Of a stretch of DNA of 64,000 nucleotides, positions 1 through 14,594 are shown one piece after another. The translations under genes were made by a program, and so were the position numbers. This DNA comes from Struthidea cinerea. Taxonomy: Eukaryota > Chordata > Aves > Passeriformes > Corcoracidae. The first letter of the stretch is position 1, and each line of letters starts with the position of its first letter. The stretch is taken from assembly GCA_013397865.1 (NCBI GenBank), contig VZTI01004087.1, positions 719,135-783,134 of the forward strand, written 5' to 3'. Below the pieces are notes generated by a model, which was not told the DNA's origin, did not search any database, and saw nothing but the letters and a program-made list of their open reading frames with translations.

Positions 1-3000
1 ATTTGTGTCAGTCCCTATCTTCAACACTATGAGCAGCTCTTGCCCCCCTAACAAAGATAATAACAAAAAATCAGATAAGGGAAGTGAAGATTATTACAGG
101 AGTAGAATGCTTTCAAGCATAGAAAAACTAAGTAAACAAGGACTTTTCAGTTTAGAAAAGAGATGACAGCAGCTAGGGTGAAAACAAATACTGAAAGATG
201 GCACTTAAAATAAGGAATAACAGCCTTGTTGAACTCCTTGCCAGAGGACATAATAGATTCTAAATTTTACATGGACTCTAGGGAAGACTGAAAAACCTAA
301 TGGAAAAGAAATCTATTTAGATTTGCTAAATGCATCTAGCTCAATCCTGAGGCAGGGAAAACGATCAGAGAAAGAATCCTATTTTTACACTGTACTTTTA
401 CCTAAGTGTTCATATACGGCAACTACTGGAAACAGCACACTGAGTTGAATGGTCCTTTGCTCCAGTCAAGTACAGCCTTTTTTACCTTTTTATAATCTTA
501 TAAACTCACTCTTCCTTCCTTTGTATTCAGTGGGAAACTTATTTTGTCTGCACCAAGTTACATTAGGTGCTTAAATAAACTCGTATCTCTGCGATACTTG
601 AAATCTTATTTCTTCCTTACTCATGTCCTGATGGGATAATTTCATGCCAAAGGACAAATCACCAAGAGAAAATCAGGCGTTTCTTCTTAACTCCTCTTTT
701 TTCTTTTCTCCTTTTTTTTCCTCCCCTTCTCCAAGCTGTTGTTTTGGAGGAGGAATTCCAGTGGAAATATGGTAGCTATGGGCTCCAAAATGTCATGCCC
801 TAATTCATCTGTGTGAAGGTATATGCTTGGGGAAAAACAGGCTAAGATACATGTCCCTCAGACCTGTAATCTCTGGTCTGTTTATCAAATGGGATAGAAT
901 TTATAACTGTGGGGATCTCAAGAGTAATTTTCTCATACCCACTCCTCTTGCTGATGGCTTAATGTTAGCTACAGAAGGCTGGAGGCAAGAGAGCTATAAG
1001 CTGGCTCAAGCACATTAAAACAGACATACATTAGCTTTAAGAGCCAGAGAGAAAATCTACTGACTTTAAAAACCACCTATTCATTGGGTCTCTGGGGAGT
1101 GAGTTCTAAAAAGTCAATATGAAATTCGGGTAGAACAGAAGAACACCTGTAATTTTGTTGCATTGTAATTTCTCTTACATCTGCTACAGAAAAATTGCCA
1201 GGAGTAAGGAAATCTCACTTTGTATGATGCAATTCAGAATCCTCTTTATCTCTTGACACTATCACAGAAAAAAAGCCTGTGATAGGAAATCAACAAAGCA
1301 TTACAGCTGATGTGGCTACAGATTCGAGAAAATATAGGAAGGATGCCTCTTGGAGAACATCTCAGCCCTAGCTGAGGAGTCAACTTTTTCCACGTGGGCA
1401 AGAGCCATGCAGTTTTATGCGGGTATATGCTTTGCAGTTCCACCCGAAGATTAGGCTAATTAATTCCTTCTCTTATCTTGCTTGAAAGATCACTGTGAAT
1501 TCAGAGCAGGATTTTTTGTTCACATTACTTCTGTCTATTTGGCTTACTTGGCTGGTTTTTATATGATGTTTTCTAAATAAGACCTGATCTCATTGTTGAT
1601 CTTAACTAGATCTTCTGTTCATCTGGCCTGTACTGAAACACAACCAGCACTGCACGTTCATGCAGCAGAAAAGGCAGCCGTGGACTGCTGTGCACTTTAA
1701 AAGAAAGAAGGAAATGAACCAATTAGTAAAAACAACAAACTGCAACTACTTGTCAAAATACCTTACCTTTACTTTCTAACATATGGAGTGACAATCAACT
1801 TTGATAATATCTGATTTAAACATTTATTTCAATTTCACCTGGGTTTCAAGTTCAAGGATATTATCTTTAAGTGAAACTGAGTTGAAACTGCTGGTGTTTC
1901 TTGATTTCACCATTTAGAAGAAGAACAGGTATCATCCTTTGTTACAGTGCTCTTTAAAACAAAATACCTCCACTGTTGGCAAGTGGATAGAAACCAGCCC
2001 CAGGAATATGCTGCCAGGAGTTCAGCACATAGGTACAGACACAGCCTAAGATACTTGATGTCTCACAAAACCATAGCAGGCATGCTAAGCAAAAATCCTT
2101 TATCATTATGATTTCAGTCAGGTCTTCAAAGAGAGCTGTAAATCTAAAGCTTAGCAACCACTTGGCCTATCTTTCAATCTTTTAAACCTCGGTGATCTGT
2201 TTTGCTATCAATAGGTTTTTCACCATTCAGGTACCCAAAGCACAGAAATAGGTACACAGCTAGCTCTTGCAGAGTTTTAGATTAAGATTCAATATCCTTC
2301 TTTATTTATCATCAGAGCAGGGGCTGCCATACTGCCTTGTAAGAGAACAAAGTAGTATGTAGTTCAAGTGCCAGTCAGTATTTTCCCTTTGTGTTTCTGA
2401 TTGCAGGCTGATTACACAACACTAATGGGAGCTTTTATTTATTTATCTAAATGAACAGAAGCCAACATGCAGAAATACAAGAGGTTAAATCTTTAAAGAG
2501 GTCTCTTTTCCCAGTTGTAATGGGGCTGTGGACAGTGCTCCTTTTTCAGCTACAGAAGGAAAAGGCTAGGGGGGATATGGAGGGAACATAATGCATTGCA
2601 CAGGCTGAGTTTTACAGTGGCTGTCTTCTGGCTCACATCCCAAAACGTTACTCCACCCTCTCAACAAGATGAAGTCCCTGTCCCACACTGACATTTCTTT
2701 TGCACAAAGAAGGCTATCTAACCTCAGCTGTTACAGCCCTGCTCAGCTTCATTATCTTCAGTGGTACTATGCTATTTGCAGTGGTTTTTAAGGATACATA
2801 AATATAGCTATTCAGTGTTTACTTATAGAAAATAAAATAAACCCCCAATGAATTGAAGATAAATGACAAAACTGAAAACAAAAATACAACTGATGAGACA
2901 TAGTAGGATTTTTTTTACATAAAATTATTTTGCTACAATCTAATTTCATAATACTGAGGCAGGAGACCTAGAGATTTTGCCAATGGCATCCCAGTTTTAA

Positions 3001-6000
3001 AGTATTTCATTTGAAATGCTTGGAAATAGCAAAGGTCTCATATCCCTCACTCTTATGTATTATTTTTAGTAGTTCATGGAGGTACATATTTTATTCATCT
3101 ATTCCTAATGGAAATCTGAGATTAAAAAAGAAAAATTAAAACCAAAACTAACCCTCAAGATATTACATTCTGAGATCTAATTTGTCATTAAGCAAAAAAC
3201 ATATGATGCTAGTAATTTTCTTTTGTAAAATGTGCTTAATTATAACATTAAATGAAGCTTCTTTGCAGAACCAATTGTGCTATTCTCCTTTGCAGAAACC
3301 TGAAATGACAGCCACAGCAGCTAACATAGAGAAGTAGTATCATTACAAGAATTACAACACGGACTTGTTAACATGCCAAACTTTTGTCTCCTTTCAGATG
3401 TCTAGAATCTCCAGACCTCCACAAATTATCCATATCTCACCCCTTTTCCTTCCTCTTGGTCATCTCAAGCTGCCACTGCCTTTACATCTGCACTACATAC
3501 TTCCCTCCTCTCATCCCCATTGTCAGCCTGATTCCTGAACGTGGCCTTGTACATGCCATGCCTTGCACATACATTGGCAGATTTCACTGGTTCGGAACAA
3601 ACACATTAAGGAGCTACAACAGCATCTTCCACCAACATGGGCAATTAAGGGAGTGGAGCCTTTACCCTCTTAAGACACCTGAAAGAGGCCACATAACAGC
3701 ATTTGTTTGGATCAGTATCCGTATCCGTATCCGTGCCCAGCCTTTGTGCTGACTTCAGCCACAGCGATCAATCTGAGCCAGAACTAGAAGCTGTCCAGAA
3801 GTCTGTGCTGTCAATTTACTCGTCTACTCCTGAATTGTGCTATGTCATACACTTAGAGCCTGATGAGCTAAAATGTTGTGTTTCTTACATCCCAGTAAAT
3901 TACCTTTTCTTTTACGTGACTATACACCCCCATCTGGGCATTTTCAATCTCTTAAGAGCATCAGTCAAGGTCGTGGTAATTGTGTGATTATCTCAGATGT
4001 CATGACATTGAAAGTACTTTCAAGGGTTATTTTTTAAATGCCTTATCATTTCTGGATCCATAGAGTGCTCAAAAGTAAGAGACTTCCAAGATTTCATCCA
4101 CGAGTTAGAAAGAAGCAATAGGCTTCTAGTTTTTATTTGTGGCTGCACAGCCAAGGTGACTCTTCTGAGAGCCATCACATTGCAGGGACATCCTGGTATA
4201 TATCTTCTCCTCCAGCTATGTCCTTTTGCTATGCTGTTCTGGCAGCAGTGAAAGACATAACACAAAAAAATTCTGCTAAGCCTTCCAATGAAGAAAAAGA
4301 TCATTCTTTCCACAGCTTCCAGTATGCCCTGTGAGCACAATAAAAATATCCTATTCACTGTACCTTTTTGGCAATACTAAAATGCAACAGATGAAGAACT
4401 CTAGGCTATAGGCTATCCTGTATTGACTACTTCTCTCAATGCATAATATGAGCTAGCATATCATGTTTTCCTAGTGCCAGAAGATACTGACCTCAGTCAG
4501 AAATACAGACCCCAGCAAAATGGGATTCTATATACACTCAGGCAAGAAATATTACTACATATTGATTAAAACTACCATTTCTCATTCTTGACACAGCTTT
4601 TGTGTTGGTATCAGGGCATCAAAGTACATCGTATGTCTTCATCCCAAAAAGATGATCACATAACAGCAGGATGAGAAGTCATGTTGTGCCTTCATATTCA
4701 TGGTCCAACAGTTAGAGTTTTCATTTTGATGTGAAAAGCAACGATTTTTGATGTACTCATCTTCTGGGTAAAGATCCTGCGCCACTTTTACAATGATTTT
4801 GCAATAAGAATTGAATGGTCAATGAGATAGATTTGAGGTACCACTTTTGAGAATTTGTTTTTGGAGAGGCACACTTGTAACTCAAAGTCAAAAGAGATGT
4901 AATCAGTACAGGCCACTTGCTAAAATATTTAAAATAGTTCAACAGTTGTTTATTCAAATTCCACATTCTCTTAACCAGTTAAAAATACACTTTACTAAAA
5001 GACGAAAAGAACAGCCATATTAGAAATCTGTCACTGCAAATTCTGGAGGGGAACAGATATGCAAAGTTACAGGAGAGCTTACTTAGATGAGTACATTTTA
5101 TATCAAAATGAAAGCAGAATACTCAACCTTCTCTTGTAAATAAGATCTACAATCTAAACTATGGTAAAATATGGTTAAATTAATTTTTCTTGATGTGTTT
5201 GACAGTGTTTTAAGTGCTCTGAACAGATTTTACCTTAGAGCAAGAGACCAGTTTTGTGGCAGTTGAATTCACAAAAGGTGCAAGAGATATTGCAGATTTG
5301 GTCTACCACAGAATTCCAGGTAAGTATTATATTCATAATACAATCATTAAAACTGTGAACTATATGCATTTGTTTTGATGAAGGAAGTATTTTTTTTTTA
5401 AATAAAAAGGGTGTACTTTCAACAAAAATAATACAATTGTACCCATAAAGTTGCAGCAGAGAAAATAAAGATAAATTCTTATGCTTCTTTTTGTGGGTAC
5501 AACAAGACATTTTGAAGTATTTGTGGAGTTTGCAACCAGAGTTATATTCTGACTGCTTTCTCTAATTTCTGACTTTCAGAAATTCTGATGGATTCCTTCA
5601 CAAAATGCCTGAAAGTATGATTTCTACTTTTAAAGCAACATAAGGAAAAACTAATGAAACAGTTCATCAAATTCACTCTTGATAAACAAATATATCTTTC
5701 TAAAACAGATAAATAGAAGTCTTATAGGCAAACTACACAGCATGAAAAAAGAAGACGAACATATGATGGTCAGTCTCAGAAAACTTCCTAATTTGCTAAA
5801 ATGCCCCACTAAGAAGAAAGAAGTGCTTGATTTGCAAGGAAAGTGAGCCACAACCTAAACACTTCCCAGCAAGCTTCAAATATCAGAGCCCGTTTTAATT
5901 CTAATTCTAATTCTAAATTCAGAACAAATTCAGTGTATTTGCTGAGAGCCTTCATCACCTTCAAATTTCTCTGTACTTCACTGCATACATTTTCTGTGAA

Positions 6001-6097
6001 GACCTACTTCATCTCCATATAGACATTGCTTGCTTTCCAGCATTCTGACTCTTTCCCAAAATTAGCAGGATTTTAGGAACTTTATGATATGCATGCA
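1..6097. other. AT-rich intergenic sequence, no gene recognised
   Basis: No open frame here resembles a known protein; the longest is about 120 codons near 3.4-3.75 kb and has no recognisable motif. A short hexamer run (gtatcc, three to four copies) sits at about 3715-3737. No CR1 or LTR remnant is evident to me. The stretch ends at the target-site duplication of the LTR that follows. Confidence 0.6.
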
Positions 6098-6607
6098 TGT
6101 TGCAGTGAGCCATCATCAGCAGAACCAAGGGGACCATAAAGTCCCCTGGTTTGAGGCTCCTACAGCTGCAGAACCCCTGAAATTATAGGGAACACCCAAA
6201 AGCTGTGAACCATGCCCCACCATTGGCTTCCGTTCTCCCCACCTACCCCTTACCCCATTTGCTGTGATTCCTGCTCCCCGCCCTTGTTACACCCCCTGTT
6301 TCGGTGTTACTGGCTGCTGTGTGTTTTCCACGCCCGTGCTGTGGGGGTACAACACGGCCCCCACACCGCGTGGCTGCGGGATCGCTCCGTGGTTTCTACC
6401 ACGCCAATAAACCCTTTCCCCCAACGGAGACCCCTCCGCCTTTTCCTTATCTCCTTCACGCGTTATGACCATCGGGGGTCGAGGCGAACCTGACCGGGGA
6501 TTCGCCCGTCCTCCCACGCCGGATCAGTCCCGTCCAGCCTCCGCTCGGGCAGGCAGAGAATGCCAGGTGCCGGGACACCGAGCTAGCCAGAATGGCACCC
6601 AGAAGCA
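6098..6607 (+). mobile_element. Solo LTR of an endogenous retrovirus, young, with 6-bp target duplication
   Basis: A GC- and CpG-rich block of 510 bases stands out from AT-rich surroundings. It begins TGTTGCAG and ends AAGCA, so it has the TG...CA termini of an LTR. It is flanked by a perfect 6-bp direct repeat, catgca, at 6092-6097 and 6608-6613. A poly(A) signal AATAAA lies at 6406-6411, about 60% along, which fits a U3-R-U5 layout on the plus strand. No gag, pol or env sequence lies on either side, so it is a solo LTR left by recombination between two LTRs. Six-base duplications are typical of class II (ERVK-like) elements. Retained CpGs and the intact duplication suggest recent insertion. 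The family name is not assigned. Confidence 0.82.
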
Positions 6608-6654
6608 CATGCACAACATATATATTACACTAGACAATACTTGATTTTAGACAA

Positions 6655-7010
6655 AAGGCTGAGAAGCCCCTCACTACAAGAAAGACACTGAGGTGCTGAA
6701 GTGCATCCAAAGAAGGGCAATGAAGCTGGTGAAGAGTCGGGAATATAAATCTGATAAGGAGTGGCTGACGGAGCTGAGGGTGTCTAGCCTGGAGAAGAGA
6801 AGGCTGAGGGGAGACCTTATCATTCTTTACAACTATCTCAAAGGAGGTTGGCAGTGAGGTGCAATGCAGTAGCTTCTCCCAAAGATAGAACAAGAGGAAA
6901 TGGCCTCAAGTTGTGTCAGATAAGGTCATAAAGAAAAAATTTCTTTACCAAAGGGATTGTTAGGCATTGGAGCGGCTTGCCCAGGGAACTGGTTAAATCA
7001 CCATTGAAAA
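6655..7010 (+). mobile_element. CR1 LINE fragment (3' region, truncated)
   Basis: The sequence follows the 3' part of avian CR1 non-LTR retrotransposons in plus orientation. Recognisable stretches include cccctcactacaag near 6667, agcctggagaagagaaggct near 6788, gaggggagaccttatc near 6807, gaggaaatggcctcaagttg near 6893 and the ttgcccagggaactggtt segment near 6977. It is truncated at the 5' end, as most CR1 copies are, and breaks off before the usual short 3' terminal repeats. There is no open frame for reverse transcriptase, so it is an inert remnant. It starts about 50 bases after the LTR duplication. Confidence 0.88.
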
Positions 7011-10000
7011 CATGAAATAAAAGTCGCTAAGCAAAACAGAAACTGCAAAGTATCTAAACATGTCTAAGACCACCTTTTAATGAGGTTATTGCATCTGCTT
7101 TCAGTTAAAAGTTGTTTGTGTATCTAGCTGATTCTGTTTCAGAAATGCGACAAATGCAAATTGGTCATATATGTATCTGTCTTGCAGGATACATTACAGA
7201 GCATAAAGAGGAATCATCTAACAACACAATTAATAGCAGTTTTGCTAAACTGACCCTACAGATTTTTTTTCTAAACTTTAATAACATCTGATTTTTTTTT
7301 TTTTAAATTGTATCTTTATTTAACTGTTGAGGAAATGTAATTTTTTTCCTTTCATTTTCCTTGCACCTTTAAATCAGAAAGAAAATTTCACCTACATTAA
7401 TTTAAGAGACCCTAAAGCAATGATATAAGCAATGATATATTTAGCTGTTTAAAACTATACCTTTAACATCTACATTTCTCAAGGGAAATTCTTCAAAGGG
7501 TGCTATGAGTCTGTTGCTATGCAGAGCCAACTGAGCTAAATGCAGATGAAGCAGATTGCTGGCAAACACTCCCAACAAGATGTGAACCATGAAACCCCGA
7601 AATCTTTGTTTATCGTCGAGCCTGGCTCTTTACTACTCATTCTATTCACTTCATGTGTTAAGGATACTAAGATGTGGCTATTGTCAGAAAAGGATGGAAT
7701 ACAAATAGGTAAATTCCCACATGCTGAAATCAACAGGATCATTCATTACATAAGATTTGCAATGTACCCTAGAGTGGCTCAGAGATACAGACATACATTC
7801 AAGTGACAGCAACTTCAAAAAACCCTAGCACATCAGCAAAGCCAGGGCACCTTCATGTAGGCTTGCTCTTTTATTTCAGCAAATAGAAGGAAATTCATCT
7901 TAGCCTGGCCTGCAAATAAAGAGGGTCATGAAGGTTAGCAGTTAGGCTGAGGAATAGATGAGAACTACATCCATATTTCTAAATATCTGATTATGTGACT
8001 GGTTTAATCATGACTAACTGATAGTATTCTGTCTGTAATATGCAGTTTCTCATGTCACCTCTATTTTGCTCAGCAAAAATGCAGTCCATTTTTTAAGACT
8101 AAACAATTCTTTTTTACAGAAGTAAACTTTTCTTTCAAATGTGTCACCAAAGGATGCTGGCAGTTGAGAAACTATCAATATTGAATCTATACCCAGCAGA
8201 TAAAGCTGCCTCTTACCATTGAAAAGCATCCTTTGGTATCAACAATTTTGTTACAGAGATGCGTTAGTTAACAGCTATTTTGTTGCAAATGAACACAGCT
8301 TGGGAATACAAAAGAATTGCACTGTTTTGAAGAAAAAAATCAATATATATATACAAACAAAACTTCCTTTTAACTTCACTTTCCATCAGTACTCACATGG
8401 AAATATTCAGCTAATCAGTTAAAGTGAATAATAAAGTCTGTTATTCAGGCATGATTTGTTAGCATATTATGATCTAAATACTCCAACAGATATTTTAAAG
8501 TCTGTTCTCTTCAGCAATGTAACATTTTGTTTCTCCTGTTTCTCAGTTCATTTCTGTGTACCTATGTCCCTCACTACCTTTGAGATTATGTTTCTTGAAA
8601 TCAAGTGGCAGCTGTAGGATGCAATTTATAAAGAGAACAGACTCAAAGAACGTAAAACACAACAAAAGGTTCAAGAAAATGCAACAAAATAAACATTTCA
8701 AAGATTCAGAAAACATAGGAAAAAAGTCTATTTCTAGGCAAGCTGTAGGATGGAAACAGAAGGTTAAAAAAAACCCAAACAAAATGTAAGCAACTAGTCT
8801 CTTAGAAAATCAATTAAAAGTGAAAATATTAATGGCTTTCACAGATACAAGTGTGCATTTATTATCTCTGACAGCCTGCCTTTTATCATGCTCCTGGTAT
8901 TAGTTTTCTCTCAGCTTTTTACATAGCATTTATTCACTTTGAACAACCTTTCAGAAAATAGCTGGAGACAAATACTGTCAAAGAACTTGCAATAAACAGC
9001 AACATTCCTTATATGAAACACGTTGTTGTTCCTATCATAACAGGCATTTTCCACGTAACTTTCTCAAAATACAAAGTTGGGTTCAAGATTCAGAAGGTTA
9101 AAAAAAAAATTACTTGTGTGAGTAGTGACATGACCTAGGATGAGCTACAAAGCATAAGCACCTACTGCCTGCCAACTAACTGATTTTGCTGAATGCAAAA
9201 TCATTCAGCAGCCACTAAAAGAGAAAGCACAGGGCTAACACCGTCCAGAAAAAAAAGCCATTATGTCTGCTTCACGGTTAAATATCACTTCAAAAGTACT
9301 TAAAAACATGCAAACCTTTTCTTTATAACTGAAAGCTGCATTTCACAGGAAAGATAGAATCAGGTCTTATTCTTGCTCCTATGAGTTATATCCCAAACAT
9401 AATCTGCAAAATTAAATGAACAAAAAAGCAGTTAAACCTGCAAAACTCAGCGCAGAACACTAGAACTGCACCTCCAGTGGGTTACAGGTCTTTGCAGCAG
9501 TAACAAGGCTGAACTACCTGTGCCTCTGGATCTGATAGATGCTGCCCGTAACAGCCCACATTCAGCAAAAGGTATCCAGAGGGCTTCATTTATTTGACTT
9601 GATTACGTGTCTTTAAAAAGAAAAATAAACACACGAGAACATTCATGGTTGCTGCAACTTGCCTGCCTACTTACATTTAAGAATGGTTTCTATGCCAAAT
9701 ATCTGTCTCTGAAAAAACTCCTGTGTATAGTTCAGGAACTAGAAGAGGACTACTCTAAATACACAGTTTGCAAATAGTGTTTATAGACTAAGAGGCTTCA
9801 AATGTATGGATTGCACCAGCTGTCCAGTTCCCAAGAAACTGGGTGAGAAATCACCTCTTCCGTTCTAGGAATATAGCTATTTTGTGGTCTTTCACTTAAT
9901 ACCAAATGTACTTACTGTGCATTCGAGGGCAGACAGAACCAGGTCTTGCTATCAGTACTTTCTGAAAGATAACAATGGTTGCCATATTCAAAACAAACAA

Positions 10001-13000
10001 GAATAGCAGTATTTTAAAATGTTAGATACGTACACTTGACCGCATCACAAAATTTTGTGATATCTGAAGGGGTGAAATAATACGGAAAGAAAAAGAGGAT
10101 TACACAAATGTATTGCTTTACTAACAATGGTTTTATTTTATGCAGGATGTTTCAGAAAATTTTGTTTGGACAGTGTATACACTGGAATTGCTCAGACACA
10201 GATATCTACTCAAATGTAAGACCATACACATTTAAATCCAAATTCATCCTACTTCATCTGAGGCATGTTAGTGGGCATCTAAATTAAGGACTTCACCACT
10301 CCTGGCTTTTGAGTATTTAAAAAGATAGCGGCAATGTCTGATTTACCTTTGAGGGCAACACTCATTTTCCATTGATTCTAAGGTGACAAGACTCCTTATT
10401 TAGGTGTGAAAGCTAAATTACCTAATGTGGCATAGATTAATTCAGGTCATGTTCTTAAAACTCCACAATACCTTCCTCAGTAAAGGCAGTAAACAAAGTG
10501 TTGAATTTATACCACCATAAATGAAGAAGCTTTCAGAAATTATTCTGAGTGAATGAGATCAGATTGTCTTTTTCTCCTCCATCACATATAACTCTCAGCA
10601 CATTGCCTTCTCGAAAGATGTATAGTTTAATTTAAAACAGCATCATTTCAGCAACATGAAACAGCACTTTCCCATTATTAAGTATTCTCTGAGACAGCAC
10701 AAAATTATCCATTCACATCCTTTACGAGAATAGTGTTGATCACATAGCAGCAAATTTCTTCTCACTAAAGAAAATCAAGGTCCTGACATTTGAAAATTGT
10801 GCTTTGTAGATTATTTTGAGTATGTGTTTGTTTCTATACCTCCTTTTATGGGCTTATAAATTTATCAGACAGCCTATAAGGTAGTTTTGATTAAGAGTTA
10901 CAGAGCAATTTATATTTTTTACACTATTAAGATACATTTCCTTTTGTCACCAAATAGCAAGAAGAGTAATCTTTAATGATCATTTGAGGTATTTACTTCC
11001 TATCATTTCTTCTGTTTTGGAATACTTAGGCTAACTAGTTTATAATAGTTTTATGATAGCAGATGACAGCAGATTTTGTTCCTGTTGAAATCAATGGCCC
11101 AACATTCACTGAGTTCACCAAGACATCGCTCCACTTATGGTCCAAATAAATGGTTCTGAAAATCTCACAATTTACAGATTTGATCCATAATTCATAGTCC
11201 ATATTCCACACTGAAATATGGTATTCGAGATTGTAAGCCTCCAGACAGACTCTTCACTTGGAAAACAGCCCATTCATCATGAGAGTTAAGCAAATCAGGT
11301 TTTAGTCTGAACCAAATCTAAAAAGGAGTACAGAGGAAAGAATGAAAGTTTATGATGCCCTGACCATAGAACTGTTAAGATACAGTACTTATCCTCTTGA
11401 AGAAAATTTATATGTAAATAAAAATAAATAATTTTGATAAATTACTAAGTCACCTAAACAAGTATCACAGTTTCTAATTACAAAATATTCCAACATATGG
11501 AACCCAGCATATGGGCTTCTGGCAAAATGGGTAATTTTTGTAACTTACAGAAATATTGATAACATGTTTTCATCCTTAATCTTGAACTGTGCATGTCAAA
11601 TGTTTTCAGGAAATGCAGTATTATATTCCAGTTAGTGTATGTTTATGTTCATCAAATAAATAGTGTCTCCAATACTAACAATTGACTGTAGGATGGACAG
11701 GAGTTTGCTACCAGTTATACCACTATGTCTCAACAGCAAATGAAACCATTTTTACAGTTTAAAAAAATTCTTATCCATGACTGAAGCTTTACAAATCAGT
11801 TAACAATAACTTATAAAATCTGAAAAGGGATTTTTGTTTGAATTGCATTCTAGCATTAACAAGAATAGTATAACACTCTCAAATGAGCTGTGCCATATAT
11901 TTTACATAATTGAGGATCTTGTACACATATTAAACTCTGGATCTGTCAAATTAACTGTTCAAACATAAATCTGATGAGGACTGAATGCCAGCTGTGTACA
12001 AAAAGGGTGAAGGAACTAATCTGACCATGATACTGAGAATCATCTCCACAGATGCTGCCCTTGGAAAAAGCCTACTGGGAGCAAGAGAGGCATTTAGATG
12101 TGCTCAGAGACTATAGATTGATCCTATTTGATAGAACTCTGAATGCCAAGACCTATGTGCATCTCCCCCGGGCCAATGTCACTTACAAAGTAAATAACTG
12201 AAATGTGTTCCTTGGTGTTTATTTTTCTTATGCTTCCAAATACGATTTAGAGATAAGCATTTAAATAAAGCCTGCCTTTTTAAAAAATACACCAGAATCT
12301 TAGCTGTGTCATAATTGGACAGTTCAAACTACAATATAGTACAAATAATTATCAACATTTAACAGAGGGAGAAAAAGGAAGAAAAGAAGATAAAGTACTG
12401 AGACTAGTTTTCATAGTGTATTTATGAAAGCGTAAATGGAAGTGTCAGAACACTTTTCAATACAATGGACCTACACAGACATGTTTTTCAAAAAGGTCAA
12501 ACAATTCTCAAAGTTTATTGACAGTCTTAAACATTATTATATGGAGAAAGGGGAGCTTAATATCTGTGTCTATGTAGTGACCATTTTTCTTCTGAATTCA
12601 AATAATAGAAGAGAATTTTAAGATAACTCTGTATACCCACAAAATCCTACCTTCAGCTGCCCTAAAACATCTGACAGAGAAAAGCCTTTTTATTTGTTCT
12701 GATTCTAGGCTGTAAATCCTGGAAATAGAAAGTAAATGCTGAAATTTATTCCGTCAAGTACAAACTGTTCAGACATCAATACTTTCTTTTAACATACAAT
12801 CAAAAATGGCTTCAGAGAGAAGTCAGTTTAAAAGAATGATACCTGGAAACAAAACTTTCACTAAAATGTCAATGTATATTAACTGGTTTAATATTTCCTT
12901 TAACATGACACTCCACCTAGCCAAGGATGAAACAAAGGTCTGAAGGGGAAAATACAGCTACTGCTAGTAAATGACAGGTAATTTACTGTGAGTGAGACCA

Positions 13001-14590
13001 CAAATTATCAATAGCTTTATCATGGTAGAGGCCTGTTTGGCATACTAATGACTGTCTGAGAAAGAGGTACTTTTATCTAGGTTGCAGTGAGATATCTGAA
13101 GGATATGAAATGTACATATGGGAGGGACTAAACAGCTGGGTAAGACAAGGACACAATGATAAGATTGAAAGAAAAGAGAACTCCTTTACATTAAAATTCA
13201 GCAAGGGTATCTGTAATTTCTACAAAGAAACTCACTGCACTTTTGACATTGCCCAACGCTTACCACCCAAATAAATAACAATTACACACATATTTCAATA
13301 TAATAAGCTCTGATTCCAGCTCCCGCAAATCAACTGAAGCATATTTCAACACAACTCCGCTTGTAATAAAAAACAGATGGTAAAGGAAATAGATGTCTCT
13401 TTGTGATCTGATATACACATCTGCAGACATTTACAATATGCATGCATTTCCAGACAATGCTGAGAAAGTGAAATTGGAAATGGGAAGGTTTTTTTTCTTT
13501 ATGGGCATGCACAAACAAAGAGTGTGACTCAAGAAGAAAATAAGCTGTGACAAAGATACAACTATCTTATCAGGTCTATCTGTTTTCAAATAAACATCAT
13601 CTTACAGCATCATGTTGAAGAAACACCAATCACGATAAAAATCAGACCACCTTGGAAATAGTTTGCTGCAGGGAAACATCACTCAATTGTCAGGTGGCTG
13701 AAGGTCAGGTGATTTTCAGATCTCTCCCCTCTCTGACAGAAGACCTGAGGTTAGCAATGGCTGTGCTTCAGAAATTCATTATACAGACAAGCAAAACATC
13801 CCACAGCAACACTGGGCTAGAGATTTATTTGAGGTCTTCTAAATCTCAGATTGCATTTTATGCAGACATCAACAATAAGCCATTGCCAATGGCATCACAT
13901 AGTTGCACTGGTCCCAGGGAAATTATGCACAAAAATCAGCACAGAAATGTGTTACAACAAAGAAAGATGGAAGAGTCTCACTCAAAAAAAAAAGAAAATC
14001 CTTGCAGAACCTCTAAGAGAAGAGGTAGAGAATAAAACAGTTCAAGAAGTCAATATGTTAACAACCTTCAAAATTAGGTTATGTTGAGGCAGGTCAAAAC
14101 TACACAAGTTTAACTGCTCACTTGAGGGATCTTGCTAGTTTCTTAGATTTCATCCCATTTCTTTTTCTCCAGATAACTTACTTCAGGCTCACAAAGGGTA
14201 CCACTTTGTCAGGAATGGAGAACTAAGACTTCTATTTTGTCAAATGTCAAACCCCAATTTAAGTACCACATCTCTGACATGCAGGAAACATATCCTAGAA
14301 TGAGATGTATTATCCGAGTCCATTCCAGTCCTGGGCCTGTCTGCTCAAATTGTAAATAAGAAACTAGATTTACTCAAATGTTCTGTTTCCCCCCACTAAG
14401 GGGATGCTGAACAGCCCTAAATCTCAGCTTATGTTTATTTTTGCACCACTATAGTGACCAGTGAGACATCAACAGAATGCATCAGTAAACCTGTCCAAGG
14501 GGGCCAGTAATCACCATTGGGAACAGGACCAGTTTGACAAGTATAATTTCATATAAACCATCATACAGTGATCAGATGGTAAATACTTTC
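7011..14590. other. AT-rich sequence; DSEL 3' flank, may contain part of its 3' UTR
   Basis: No gene is recognisable. Because DSEL is transcribed leftward from 18592 and its vertebrate orthologues carry long 3' UTRs, some of the right-hand part is probably transcribed on the minus strand. A possible minus-strand AATAAA lies at 14434-14439, about 500 bases past the stop codon, but several other TTTATT matches occur further left, so the mRNA end is undefined. An A/T palindrome, tcacaaaattttgtga, lies at about 10045-10060. Confidence 0.5.
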
Positions 14591-14594
14591 TGGA

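Noticed and set aside
6212..6517. Frames of 93 and 76 codons on opposite strands
   Set aside because: Both lie wholly or nearly wholly inside the solo LTR, which does not code for protein.
6098..7010. A single composite retroelement
   Set aside because: The LTR is closed by its own target duplication at 6608-6613 and the CR1 sequence starts after it, so these are two separate elements.
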